From Corythucha ciliata (lineage: Eukaryota > Arthropoda > Insecta > Hemiptera > Tingidae): a stretch of DNA of 64,000 bases. Under the pieces are notes generated by a model. It did not search any database, had not been told where the DNA came from, and was given only the letters and a program-made list of their open reading frames with translations. The DNA lies in assembly GCA_038030265.1 (NCBI GenBank), contig CM075941.1, positions 58,629,952-58,693,951 of the forward strand. The letters run 5' to 3'. Made by a program: the position numbers and the translations under genes. Below, in pieces: positions 46,153-57,702 of the stretch. Numbering within the stretch: the first letter of the stretch is position 1; each line of letters starts with the position of its first letter.

Positions 46153-47105
46153 TTCTGACCCATGAAACAAATTGCCGAAGCACTGTCGAAAGCGAATGGA
46201 AAGACAAGACAACGTCAGGAAAGGCAATGGTCTTTTATTCTGCGATCTGTGAATCACAATTTTTGGTCGGACTGTTTTGCTTGAGTGACGTTTTGGCCCT
46301 CACTCTCCCTCTAAGTGTTCTTCTTCAAAAGGAAGATATTGATCCGAATCAGGCATCTTCTGTCATTTTAGATTTGATCAAGTGCTTAGAAAATCGTCGA
46401 GCCACTTGTGAAGATCATTTTCACGGGATTTTTGAGAGGATACAGGACATGGCAAAGGAGCTGATGATTGAGCTTCGCAGGCCCCGAACCTGCAGTCGTC
46501 AAGAGAGAAGGGAAAATCACCCAACTGATGGCTTAGAATCCTACTTTCGCGTTTCAGCTTATATTCCCCTACTGGAATCTGTTTTTAATGATCTTCGTCA
46601 ACGGTTTCCGAAGGACGTGGTCGACGTTTTTGACTTACCGAAGATACTTCCTAAAGCTTTGGTCAGCATCAGCCTTCCTGAGATGAAATTAATCATAAAT
46701 AAACTCGTAGAAAAGTTCTCGCAGTTCTTTTCAGGAAATAAGGCTCTCGACCATATGAAATTCGAAGGTGAACTCATAAACCTCCAACAAAAATGGAAAG
46801 GTGAAATGGAGAAAGGCTGTTTATTGCCTGTGTCAGCTCTAGAAGCCTTTTTGAGCATTGACAAAGAGATGTACCCAATAACTTCCACCCTCCTACGCAT
46901 ACTCATTACTTTACCAGTCAGTAACGCAAGCTCCGAGAGATCCTTCTCGTCACTTCGACGCATCAAAACGTGACTACGGTCAACGATGATGGAAAAAAGA
47001 CTGATTGGACTCGCGCTCCTCCACGTTCACTACGACATAACTTTGGATCCAGATCAAGTGATCGATCGCTACGCAAAATCCGGAAAACGCAGAATGGTGC
47101 TCTAA
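46153..47105 (+). pseudogene. hAT transposase (ZMYM1/DUF4371-like), N-truncated with a premature stop
   Basis: It is the catalytic half of a hAT transposase of the group often annotated as zinc finger MYM-type protein 1-like. Family features are WKDKTTSGKA at the start, the region around LALTLPLSVLLQKEDID, and the C-terminal dimerisation motif PVSNASSERSFSSLRRIKT. Frame and similarity extend upstream of the ATG at 46227 to about 46153, where a stop is met. An in-frame TGA at 46971-46973 stands where the family normally has a Trp codon (after RIKT). The same frame then continues for 43 codons to a TAA at 47103, keeping expected sequence (LRSTM and onward). So one nonsense change plus loss of the N-terminal several hundred residues inactivate it. 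Confidence 0.88.
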
Positions 47106-47340
47106 AAACTTCTCGTCTAGTCTCATTGTTCTAGTCTATTTTTTCCTTTTTTTGTATTGATTTATGAAGGGGCGAAGTTTGGGGTGACTGGAAAGAGGAC
47201 CTGGGGACGAGGGAACTCGTCTACCACCCCCCCCCTTCTCGTAACCATTCCAAGTCCTCTCTCATCCTGATACAGTTAATTTCAAAATTCCGTGTCCCCC
47301 CCCTCCCAAAATGTTCTCTGGATCCGCCCCTGGGCACGAC

Positions 47341-47895
47341 TTAACGAAAAGACTGAGGAAAACGATGTATTTTTAACGTAGTGGAAGACCAGTACTTAAT
47401 TTGACAGGGTGGTATACGACTCATCAACCGGTCAACTCATCAACGCTAAAAAAAATCGTTGACGAGTTGACGATAGGGGGGGGCTTATCAGACTTGACCT
47501 TCAAGTCATCAACGGACCAACTCTTCAACGATGTTTTCGTTTTTTCCTCTGTGTATCATTGGTCAAATGTTTCTCATTTCGAACGTTTTTCAGCTTATAT
47601 CCTGAGGATAGCGAATACAGTGACTACTAACTCGTAATATTCAAGCTCGGCATACATACGAACTACACATACAGAGAAAATACCCGCGTTTAAAACCCGC
47701 CAAATAAGAGCGTATTAACCAACGTATTAACGGTCGCACGGCAAAAGAGAAGTGTTAGCACTTTTTGACTTGAGTGCATCGAAACGGCAAAAATTTAAAT
47801 CCAAAGTAAAAACAAACAAATTGTATTGAAATAAATAATTAAAACGATGAGCTGAAAAATATGCAGTCAACGTTGTGCACCTGTTTGGGTGTCAC
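47341..47895. other. Unique DNA with a short repeated motif, no gene recognised
   Basis: No gene is seen. The words GTCAACTCATCAACG, GTTGACGAGTTGACG and a G-run followed by ACTTGACC at 47428-47500 resemble a stretch at 52434-52500 (GTTGATGAGTTG, repeated, then a C-run and GACTTGAC), suggesting two diverged copies of one small repeat. Confidence 0.35.
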
Positions 47896-47898
47896 ATT

Positions 47899-48045
47899 AG
47901 GACTTTTCGGGCGACCATCCAAACCTACACAAGTTACAAAATTTGCAATTTGTGTAGTTTTTAAACCAATTGAACACATGTTGCTATGTATACAACCTAC
48001 AAATTTGTAACTTTTGTAGCTTTTGTAGGTCGCCCAAAAAGACCT
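47899..48045. mobile_element. 147-bp palindromic MITE with ATT target duplication
   Basis: The ends AGGACTTTTCGGGCGACC and, on the minus strand, AGGTCTTTTTGGGCGACC match at 16 of 18 bases, flanked by ATT at 47896-47898 and 48046-48048. The inner arms ('acctacacaagttacaaa' against 'ctacaaaagttacaaattt') extend the symmetry almost to the centre. It has no coding capacity. Confidence 0.7.
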
Positions 48046-48049
48046 ATTA

Positions 48050-49220
48050 TGGCTGTTGTATCGTAAAATTTTGAATTTGATGCACTTACGCAGGTTACTT
48101 TATCTCTTCTTTAGAACCTTGAAATGTATTTTTACAACGTGTTTATCGAGTTGAAAACTATTTATTGAGGGAGGCAGTGAAATTCTGGGAGACTCAAAAT
48201 CACGCAACGATCTTCGGTTTGAATGGGGGGGGGAGTGAAAAAGTGAGAGAAATTATCGTCTAAACCCTAGTATGCATGACTGATACTGAGCGAGTATCTT
48301 GCATTGCAAGCGAAAGAGAAACTTTACCCTCAAAATGAACCTATCACTCAATAATGCCACAAAATCAATTAAAATTACCCTACTTAAGCACTGGGTCTGT
48401 CATACCCAGTGCATTCATTATAGGTAGGTCGCCAGAAAAATGTCGCCGTAATCTCGACAATCGGACAAAATTGCCCCAAAGTTTAAGAAATGGGTTGAAT
48501 ACAGCCAAACTGAAGATGTCTTAGAGGCTCACAGTGATATAGCGAAATATAATTCAAACGAAAGACGGTAACTCCTCACGATAAACAGCTAAATCTACTG
48601 GCTTGCCCCCACATCCCCCATTGCCCCATTGAAAGTTGAGCCGTCAGAAAAACGGTTCTATTTTACCATTTTTTGCTGCACACCCACCCGCGGTCAGCAT
48701 TTCGACTCCACACATCCCTTAGTAGGAATTTTCCTCACATGATGAGGCTCTGAGGCGTCGATGCATTTTCTTTGTCGCTGAGCGAATTTGTTTGGCATTC
48801 TAACAAACATCTGGATGATTTCATCGTCAAAAATTTTCGCTCCCGCAGCTGGCGGTAAGAAAGAGTGCGTTTCTTTTCGTATACGGGTATCCTAAGCCGT
48901 CCCAGAAGTAATAATGTTGATACCATAATTTGTTTCGTTAGCGTTTGACCCTCCCTCATACTGCTTGCTGCCGGGTTTGCTTAAGCCGAACTTCTTTTCC
49001 CATATTGTCACCCCCCTCTCGACAACAAATTATTGTCATAAGTTTCCGTGGTTTTCGAACGGCTTTTTTATATTAATTTTTGCGCCAAATTTTAGGATAA
49101 ACTTGTGAATTTTGGCAAATTCACATTGCATGGCATTTCATCAAATTTCTTCCCCTATTGTGGCTCTTCTCCGAATTAACTTTTTGAAGAAATTTAAATG
49201 GTAAGCGAAGGCCGTTGATA
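48050..49220. other. Unique DNA, no gene recognised
   Basis: No recognisable protein, RNA or element end is seen in this 1.2-kb stretch. The minus-strand frame at 48735-48959 has no domain. Confidence 0.35.
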
Positions 49221-49239
49221 CACTAGATTTTTGAACTGA

Positions 49240-50250
49240 ATTTTGAAGCCAGCTGTGACCGAGGTTGACTGAAGCGGTCACTTCGAATGATAAGGTCACG
49301 AAAGGTAACAATCTGACCTCTAGGGATCACGAGACTTGATAAATAGTAAAAATTAAGGTTTCGTGACCTGACCTGATCGGTCCGAAATGACTGAACATAG
49401 AAGTGTGGCACCATTTAAGACTCCTACGATTTTTGTGGATTTTCTGACGTTTTAAAAAAAAAAAATGGAGGTCATCGGGCGTGTTAACCCCCTCACATGT
49501 CTATGATCCGCCATTTTTAAAGATTAGGACGTTGATAAAATGTTGGCAAAGGGCTAGTTCCCAAACAATATTTATTGGGGCGATGTTGTGGAGTTCCAAA
49601 CTTGCAATAAATTCATATTTCGGTTTCTGAATTTATTGCAAGGGCTAGTTCCCAGAGCCCGACGTAGACACCAGATAGATCTGCATTGGGTAATTTTTTC
49701 GAGCCAAAATCTTCATTTTTTGCTTCCCTACCCCATTTCACTGCTTTCAGAAATTTCGACCAACGTTCCGGTAGCTCTATCCTGCTCTTGATCCAGAATT
49801 AGTGCAAGTTTTGGCAAAATTGCAACGAAACCTGGAAAATCTGGTGACTCGTAACCCTAGCTCGTGAACTTCACAAACAAATTGGTCATCAAGAGTTCGG
49901 TCATTGGTCAAACGACCGAATGGTCACAAAACACAGCCATTTTGACCGGACGTGACCGAGATGAACTGAAGCGCAAACCTTGACTTGGATAGTCACTTTA
50001 GGTGTACAGCTGAACTCCAGGAATCACTGAAATCCGGAAGATGACCGGCCCTGACCGAACCAATGCTGATTAACTATCAAGTGTGACACCATTTTGAACT
50101 CGTAAGATTTTTGTGGATTTTTTCGCATAATAAAAAATGGGGGTCGTCGGCCAACTTCCCCCGCCCATGAGCTACCGCCCGCCATTTTTTAAATTTCGGC
50201 TATTGATAAAAAGTAAGTGATGGGCAAGCTCCCTGTGTTTGAGTCGTGAA
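49240..50250 (+). repeat. Diverged direct duplication (~300-bp blocks)
   Basis: A block at about 49240-49575 and another at about 49940-50245 share phrases in the same order: 'gtgaccgaggttgactgaag'-like text, 'tgtggcaccattt', 'gatttttgtggatttt', 'aaaaatggaggtcatcggg'-like text, 'ccgccattttt' and 'ttgataaaa'. Identity is low, so this is an old duplication or two copies of an unidentified repeat. From 50250 to 51040 I see no gene. Confidence 0.55.
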
Positions 50251-51045
50251 AATCCATCCGGTCATATTTTTTCATCGCCACCCATCAAATTTTTTCCCCC
50301 TTCACCCAGTTTTTTTTACTTTTCGCAAAAAGTGTCCCTACACATAACCATAAGTTAGCTCTTGGTTAAAGAGCAGTCATTCTTTGAAAAAATGCAAACA
50401 AAACCTTAAGAATCGTCTACAAAAAAGTTTCGAGACGTGGAATTCGCTGCTGGAGCAATTGGTTACTGGTTTAAATGACCGGCGGAACTTCGGAGTGCGA
50501 GAGTGAGAGTCTTATGACTTTTGACATTTTTTTCGGATTTTTGCGAAAGTCTTGCCACTCCCTGAACAAGAGCTCATTTTGTAGTCACGAATTATAGGTC
50601 GACTTTTCGCGGGATTTGACCCAGGTGGAAAAGGGCTCTCGAAGACCCTTAATAAAATATTTTTTTGGGAACGCATTACATAATGTGATGTAGTGGTGTT
50701 ACGCTACCTAGCAGAGAGGAAAATAAGTCAAACTAATTCAATGGGCCCTTATTCATCACACTGTGCGTGCCAATAAAAGACGGAATTCCACCTGTAAAAT
50801 GCTCTATCATTTTACGTCGCGGTCAAGGTTTCAGCTGACAGCCCTCGACATGATTAATTAGTTACCGTAAGCTCCGATCGGACATGCATGATCGGTATCG
50901 GATTTCTTTTGTTTGAATTTTTAAAACGAGTTACAGTCCACTCAGAAGCCCCTCCTAAGTGCCTAAAAACCTTCCCCACCAAAACTGTGGGGCGGTGAAG
51001 ACGCAACACATTATGAGGCCATGCCTGGAGCGTATCAGATTCTCC

Positions 51046-51290
51046 AAATTTAGGGCACAAATTAACCGGAATGTCTTAGTCATAAGCTTGTCCAATTCGA
51101 TAGGTTTTGAGGAGCAGAATTATGAATGTAAGAGTGCATGAGGCGCACGGGCGTAGGGTGTATGAGTGAAGTGAGGCGCATTTGTCCTCGCAGTAGCCGG
51201 TAAAACTCTCTAAATAAGGAAGCACAAATTAACCGGGTGTCTAGTCATGATTTGTCCCATTCGATAGGTTTTTGTGACGAATACGAAATA
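51046..51290 (+). repeat. Two diverged units of the ~140-bp family found in the pogo element
   Basis: Two copies carry 'gcacaaattaaccgg', 'tcttagtcat' or 'tctagtcat', and 'attcgataggtttt', as in the units at 38.67-39.44 kb. The family therefore exists outside the pogo element. Confidence 0.6.
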
Positions 51291-51411
51291 TTAGCTGGCA
51301 AGGACCGTGTATCCTTCTTCAGATTCTTTTCCAAGTATTAGGGTGAGGTAATCTTCTTCAGAGCTATAAAAGGAGCACGTCAACATTCTACGTGAAGTAT
51401 TTCCTAACGCT

Positions 51412-51560
51412 CGTTTCACACATACGCGAATTCACGAGGCCACCGCGTATAATCCGCGTGAATGCCGCTTTCCCATCGAGCCACGTAAGGTGTACGTGGT
51501 TACTAAGCGGCAGCCAAAACCACGCCGCGTGAAACCTCGTACACGTGAAACGAGCCTATT
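51412..51560. repeat. Short inverted-repeat element (CTCGTTTCAC ends)
   Basis: CGCTCGTTTCACACATACGCG at the left and CGTACACGTGAAACGAGCC at the right form imperfect inverted ends of a ~150-bp CpG-containing palindrome. The target duplication is unclear. Confidence 0.5.
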
Positions 51561-51582
51561 AAAGCGCTAGATTAGAAGTTGA

Positions 51583-51712
51583 GCCAGTTCACAATTGACG
51601 GGATAGCAACGGGTTTGAAATGAAACGATTGCTCCAAAGAAGCATGACAAGGCTAATCATTTTGTTACTCGTCACCCATTCGCGTTAACCGACAATAAAT
51701 TGTGAACTGGCC
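51583..51712. repeat. Short inverted-repeat element (GCCAGTTCACAATT ends)
   Basis: GCCAGTTCACAATT and AATTGTGAACTGGC are perfect 14-bp inverted ends of a ~125-bp segment. A clear target duplication was not seen. It is a candidate MITE. Confidence 0.55.
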
Positions 51713-51719
51713 TTTTATT

Positions 51720-54700
51720 CTTGAATAACAACGGAAAACTCACTCTTGTCATCACAACGCCCATGTCTCCGGCAATCCGAACTCCTGAAGTACTAACTAA
51801 GCCACTTCTTTCGACGTGTTGCGGTTCGAGTGACTTATAATCTCAAGAAATTCCTCTTGTGTGAATGCACTCACCGCGTCTACGAGGTAATTTACAATAC
51901 CCAAGCTCGGCCGGGAAATGACGGGCGTCCGTCAAATTACCACTATAATGAATCTTTGTACTAGAAAGGACACTTTGATTGAAATAAGTTGCCCGATTTT
52001 TATTGATGACAAGATGTCAAATGTTGAGATTGGATACTCTCGAGCAAGGACCGGCACCGATCTTTTTTCATTTTTTTAAGATAACGACGGCGATCCTTCC
52101 TTCGATAGTCCCCCAGCGTAGTCACTTAAGTTCCATTTTACGTAATTTTGATGCCTACCAAGCCATCAAGACTGAGTTATTGAAAGAAAACGCATTTGGG
52201 GCAACTCAGCAAGCTTCCAGTGTAGAACTTAAATGAACGGGTTAACGGGGCAACCAGGAAAAGATATCACTGTTTATCAAAGCTGTCAAAACATTGCCGA
52301 TGGTAGCAACAACTTAGCTCTCACCAGAGGCACAGTCCGTTTAGCAGTTAAGTTGGTTACCGGATATCTAAACGAACAACTCCTTATCAGAGGGATTTAT
52401 TTATTATCAATGCGTTATCAGCTCGTTGAACGGTTTTCCCGTTGATGAGTTGGTTTGTTGAAGAGCTGGTTTGTTGATGAGTTGAGGGCCCCCCGACTTG
52501 ACAAAATCTGAACAAACACAAGAACATCACACAGAAAGGCTAACTCCCCTTGCTGTGTATAGCGCTAGAACGTCAACCTTTTATATATGTTTACTACAAC
52601 ATCAGGAGTGCAAGTTTTACGAGAGAGGGACATTTTTTCAATTCCGCCCACTCCTACCCGTATTCGCCAAATTTTCAAATAACGAGTTATTGGGCATTTT
52701 ATATTTATCGGTGGGAAGAACGAAAAAAACTGTAGACCTCAAGACCATCACACAAAAACTGTAGATCTGGCATTACTGCCCAAGTCCCATTACTCGAAGG
52801 TCCATTACTCATCTTCCGTCCAGAGTTGTTACTGTTTTTTTTTTTTTTTTTCTCTCCTCGGCGGCGTTCACGCTGATCTGGCGATACGATTTCGTTTCTA
52901 CATCACTCTGACACATTTCCAGTCGTTTCTATCTGCTCTACAGACACTGTTAATTTGCGTCGGCGATGTCGAAACTATATCGTATCGCTCTAATAATGTT
53001 CGTCACCTTATGTTAATAACTTGATGCGTTTAACGAGAGGTAATAAGTGCTGGAGGGTGGAAAAAAAAAATAGCCACACGGTGGACCACACTAAGATCCC
53101 GCTCTTAAAGAACGAACAGCTTAAGAGATTTAACTGATTTTGTTTGTAATAACCCAGCAGCACATTAGACGAATCATTACCAGGTGAAGAACAACGAGAA
53201 ACATTTCTCCCCCTACTGCCACAACATTTAAACTCTGAGTAAGTATAACGTACGGACTGTTTCTTCTTAATTTTTCTTATTATCAGGACCTTGGACGAGG
53301 TCATCGTTAGTAGTTAGTTGATTTTACAAGAAGAAAACCTTATCTACAACCCCGCTGAAAACCATTAATTACGCGCTTGTGGTTGGAAGTGTTAGACGGA
53401 TGAGAATGACGAGAGCTCCTGACATACTGCTATGATTAATACAGGCGCGTCAAGCGGGTCCCTAAGGTGAAAGCACGCCTTCAAAACACTATAACACTCC
53501 CCCTCTGCATAAAGAACCCTCTTGCCCACACCACCTTAGGGCAACTCGGGGCTATTGTCTTTTTCATCAGATAGAATGTTAGGTAACTCGCACAAAAAAA
53601 AAATCAAATCAAAGTTTGTGAAAGGGTCGGCGGGTGGGGGAGGGGGGGAGAAAAGTATTAATCATAAAAGAGACGCTCGAATTCTGTTCCCACAGAAGAA
53701 GCTACCGCTGTCGACGAGACCGACCATTTCGTGATCTCTTCAATTCACAGTCGTCACGACTAAAGCCAAGGGGGAAAAAATGAATTTTCAATGTTAAATA
53801 AACAGTGATTCACTCAGTTTTATACCCTTGAAAGTCAAAAAACAGAAAACAACAAATCTTGTCATTTATCAGATGAAAGAAAGGCTCTTGAAGCCTCTAC
53901 TTTAAAATTCGATTTTTTTTTTCACGAGTAGGTACTGCAGTAGTCATGCCGTTAACAAGTTAATGTGACGACGAAGTTCAAGTTTAATCTCTTTCACATT
54001 TACGGTCCAGTGGGATTATCCGTTTTAAATTATAATAAATGAGTTACCTTTTCGTGATCCTTTGAGGGGGCTGGGTGGTGAGTGAGAAAGGCCTTTATTC
54101 AGTAAGAAGGCTTGCAAAGTGCCTAAGCACTCACTCAATCTTAGTGTACGAAGGGTTACTTTCAGCTTCGCCCTGTTTACCCTCTCACTCACTTTCACTA
54201 TCATTCTGCCTCTCTTCTTATTTTTCTACCAATTTTTTTTTCACACTCTCTCACTCTATCTCTCTCTCTTCTTTAACCTCGACGCCACCTCCTGAGCTCT
54301 TTTACATGGATATGTCGTTCCTTTATTTATCCCCCGCATATACACCCGGCGGTTGAACGGGGCTTAAGTGCTTCTCATTCATCTATCCACGTCAATTCTT
54401 TCCACTCAAGCATCTCTCTGTCCATTGCATATTTCCGCGTCCTGAAATCCCTGTCGAAGGAAAACCCTTCTAACCCATTTTTAGAGCAATTTTTTTTTTT
54501 ACCCCTTCACGCCACATTTTTTTTTTTTTTTTTTTTACAAACTCCTCGTCTTCCATCTTCCCTCGTCGAAAATATTGGTTTAGAAATTGCTCGGGCTGAC
54601 ATCAAATTTGTTTCGTTCAGCTTTCAGAATGAATTATAATAAAAACGTTCCAAGGCTGCGAAACAGCTTTCATGAGATTTTTTTTTTTTTTTTTTTACGT
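51720..54700. other. Unique DNA, no gene recognised
   Basis: No recognisable coding sequence. T-runs lie at 52833-52850, 54519-54535 and 54679-54696, with a CT-rich tract at 54235-54275. Frames at 52003-52764 and 53008-53304 have no domain and do not join into a recognisable protein. Confidence 0.35.
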
Positions 54701-54729
54701 GACTCGGAAAGTGATTAATCGCTAGTTAA

Positions 54730-56091
54730 TTGCTGTTTGTTTTTCCCGGCTCTGGTATAAAGGTTGTGACTGGTCAACGATTTCTTGGGGGCTATGTTGG
54801 AGAAGAAGGGATGAAACAGAGCTTTCTAGATTCCAAAGTTGAAAGCTGGATCAAGTTGGTGGAAAAGTTGTTCCAAGCAGGTAAATCACAACCACAGGCT
54901 GCTTACGCCGCATTTGTGAAGTCCATGCAATTCCGGTGGCAGTTTGTTCAACGCATCGTCCAAGGCAACGATAACACCTATGTGAACCTGAAAAGAGCCA
55001 TTAGGTCTTCTTTCATACCAGCAGTGTTCAAGGGGGAAGCGACACCAGAAGAATGTGATTTGTTTTCGCTACCTGTCAAGAAGGGAGGATTAGCCTTGAC
55101 AGATCCGATATCTACAGCCCAGCCATTCTTTCAGACATCACGAACGGGAACTTCAGTGTTGGCAGATACAATCCGGTTGAATGACTCCAATATCGTCATC
55201 GGGCACCATCTTGCAACATTGGGTGCAGAGAAGAAAGCCGCAGTTCAGAGAAGAGAAGGAGAGAAGGAGAGGAGGAGACGCTTCTTCAAGCAATACTCAT
55301 TGACTTTCCTGAAAATCGCAGGAGGGCAGTAGAACGCTCTATCCAGAAGCTCTCTGGAAGCAAGTCGACGGGGTGGCTCTCGGTTTTACCGATAAAAAGG
55401 CAACATTTTGACTTGTCGCCAACGCAATTCAGAGATGCCCTCGCGTTACGATACATGCGCCCTCCGACAGGTACCCCTTCCAATTGTGATGGTTGTGGAG
55501 GTACATTCTCCATCGAACACGCAATGAGCTGTAAGACTGGTGGGCTCATGACCCGACGGCACAATGAAGTGCGAGATGTGTTGGGCCAACTCATGGAGAC
55601 TGCCTGGAGGAACTGCTTAAAAGAACCTATTATTTTGGAACCTTCCGACACACATCCTGGCCTTCGAGGGGACCTGGCGTGTCGAGGTGTGTGGGAAATA
55701 CAGAGGGAGGCATTGTTTGATATCCGTGTCACAGACACTGATGCGCCCTCTTACATCTCACGCAACGTGTCCGCTGTATTCAAAACAGCCGAGGAGGAGA
55801 AGAAGCGGAAGTATGTGGCAGCTTGCAAAGAAAGGCACGCGTCATTTACTCCCCTTGTTACGTCAGTTGATGTCCACTTTGCCCCTCAAATGGCGGCGTT
55901 TGTCAAAGCTAGCTGAGCGACTTGCGGACAAATGGGCAAAGCCTCAGCACGTAGTGAGAGCTTGGGTTCGCACTAGGCTAACCTTTGCAATCCTTCGTGC
56001 CTCAAGCCTCTGCATCCATTCGTCGAGGAAGAAATGGCGCAATGCTGATGATCTCCTGGGCGTTGCCGACGGGGCGGCCCTTCAGATGTAG
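54730..56091 (+). pseudogene. 3' region of a reverse-transcriptase retroelement with zinc-finger/endonuclease-like domain
   Basis: Three reading frames follow one another: 54730 to about 55280, about 55270 to 55915, and about 55905 to 56091. Each is conserved until the next takes over, so two frameshifts break one ancestral coding region. The first part resembles the sequence after the RT catalytic core (SQPQAAYAAFVKSMQFRWQF, then AIRSSFIPAVF, then LFSLPVKKGGLAL). The middle holds a C-x2-C...H...C...H zinc-binding pattern (CDGCGGTFSIEHAMSCKTGG, then RRHNEVRDVLG) followed by RGDLACRG and FDIRVTD, reminiscent of the PD-(D/E)XK-type endonuclease of RLE-bearing non-LTR elements such as R2. The RT core itself is absent, so the copy is 5'-truncated. 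An A-rich tail near 56212-56240 may be its 3' end. Assignment to a superfamily is uncertain. Confidence 0.65.
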
Positions 56092-56310
56092 ATGACAATG
56101 AGTCTAGGAGTTTCGTTGCGGCTTGGGTTGGCTTGGATTTGCTTGGTGGCTCTCTGCCGGTTATGTTTGGACCCCTTTGTTACCCTTTTTATTGCTAATA
56201 ATCAATGTTAATACAAAAAAATAAATACAAAAAATTATTGCAACTGGGTTTATGAAGGGGGGGGGGAGAGTTTGGAGGGAACTGCATGTATTTATATTTT
56301 GAGGTGTTAT

Positions 56311-56454
56311 GGCCCTTGTGAGGTGTTCACAAGTTCTGTGCAATGCGTCTGTGGAGTCCGTGTAACCTATCAAAATTCTTCATTTTTCGAGGGAATAAAT
56401 TTGTTTGGTTGCATAGACTCCACAGAACGTAAACATAGAGCTTGTGAACGGGCC
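56311..56454. mobile_element. 144-bp palindromic MITE-like insertion
   Basis: The left arm begins GGCCCTTGTGAGGTGTTCAC and the right arm, on the minus strand, GGCCCGTTCACAAGCTC. Both arms carry TTCACAAG and CTGTGGAGTC. It lies directly at the 3' end of the pol remnant; the last ~25 codons of that open frame are MITE sequence. The target duplication is not clear. Confidence 0.6.
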
Positions 56455-56862
56455 TTTACATCTTCCCCCGGACTTGAAGGTCTACTGTGGTATAGAAGAA
56501 CGTTCTTTATTGAAGCAGTTCTATTTTGCCCGTTGTCTTCGTAAATAATTGCTTTCGGGTAATCATCCATTTTTATAACCCGTTTTACTACAAATGGACC
56601 TTTTATGAACGGCTTTCTATTTTGATACCCGCATTGAACCAGAATCTCGCTTCCAACTACTATTCTCGGGATGGTTTTAGGATGCCTAGAATCAAAGTTC
56701 TTCTTCATCCTAGAATAGAAGCGTTGTTGCTTTTCTTTTGTAAAGGGACTCTCCTTGATCATTTCGTCGCTGACTCTAAATTTTAGGTCCACTGGAAACA
56801 AGTTTGTCTTTCCAAATGCCTTGTAGTGGGGTGAACACCCAATAGCCGCCGAATGAGACCAG
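56455..56862 (-). pseudogene. LTR-retrotransposon pol: C-terminal integrase part
   Basis: This minus-strand frame without stops encodes the region after an integrase core: CSPHYKAFGKTNLFPVDLKF (the 'choice of target and framework' stretch typical of Ty3/gypsy-like pol), a basic helical segment (KEKQQRFYSRMKKNFD), and a small beta domain (GSEILVQCGYQNRKPFIKGPFVVKRVI). It is the downstream continuation of the pol remnant at 63316-64000, from which it is separated by the Harbinger element. The 3' end is replaced by a MITE. LTRs were not identified. Confidence 0.8.
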
Positions 56863-57702
56863 GGGCCTATTTCACGAATGTACTCTGCAACTTTTCACTA
56901 CCAACTTTGCACTCCGCACTTTTCTGCAAAGTTGGAAGAGTTTGTGTTTCACCATTACTGCAAAAAAACTTTTCACTCTTCAAAACTTGCAAAGTTGTTT
57001 TGAAGAGTAACCTTCACGAACGAATGCATTATTGTAGCAAAATGCCGGGTTCACTCTGATTCGTGCAGAGTTGGAATAGAGCACGACTACTTGTAATTTG
57101 GGAACCCCTTTTAAGACAAGTATAGTGCTCTTGCCTATCTGACGACTCCGTGTAAATCCCGGTTAGCTCTTGTACATTGAAGTAATTACAAGCCGCGAGT
57201 TGTTAGCAAGAAGTCAATAACGAATGGTTTTCTGCGCATCACAAGGGAATTGAATGAACCGAACACGCAAGCGTCTTGCTCTTGTTCACTGTCATTTTTT
57301 TAGAGCGTCCAGCCAACAATCGAACGTCAGAACAGATCTTTGAGATAGGAAGCAGGAACAGCGCATCGCATGAGTAGGGTTGCGAAATGTCCGGGGTCAA
57401 ATTTGCTAATTTGGCTAATTTTGCCCCACATCCCGGCCTGCGAACTGTCACGGGGAATCCCGGATAGTCATAGTTTGCTAATTTGGCTAATATTGTCCGG
57501 CGTCTCAGCCAAGGACGTCCTGGGACGCAATATGTCCCGGATTCTTTATGTATTTATTTGAAATTGTGCATGCGATACCTAACTCTCAGAGAGCTTTGCA
57601 ATGGCAGCTTTATGTGGTTCAATATTTTTGTGCATTGAGAATTTTGTGGTTAGAGCTATTTGTATTGGAGTTTCTTGTGGCTCGAGCTTTTTGTGTCTGG
57701 GG

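Larger units (their letters stand above)
44801..47332 (+). mobile_element. Element F: 2.5-kb hAT element with transposase remnant
   Basis: Perfect 14-bp terminal inverted repeats, CAGGGGCGGATCCA and its complement, are flanked by a perfect 8-bp duplication GGCACGAC at 44793-44800 and 47333-47340. Runs of C lie close inside both ends (44836-44846 and 47296-47303). It encodes only the C-terminal part of a hAT transposase (46153-47105) and carries a 243-bp palindrome at 45274-45516. The termini match those of A and B at 12 of 14 positions or better, so F belongs to the same broad terminal-repeat group. The missing N-terminal coding part points to an internal deletion. Confidence 0.92.
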
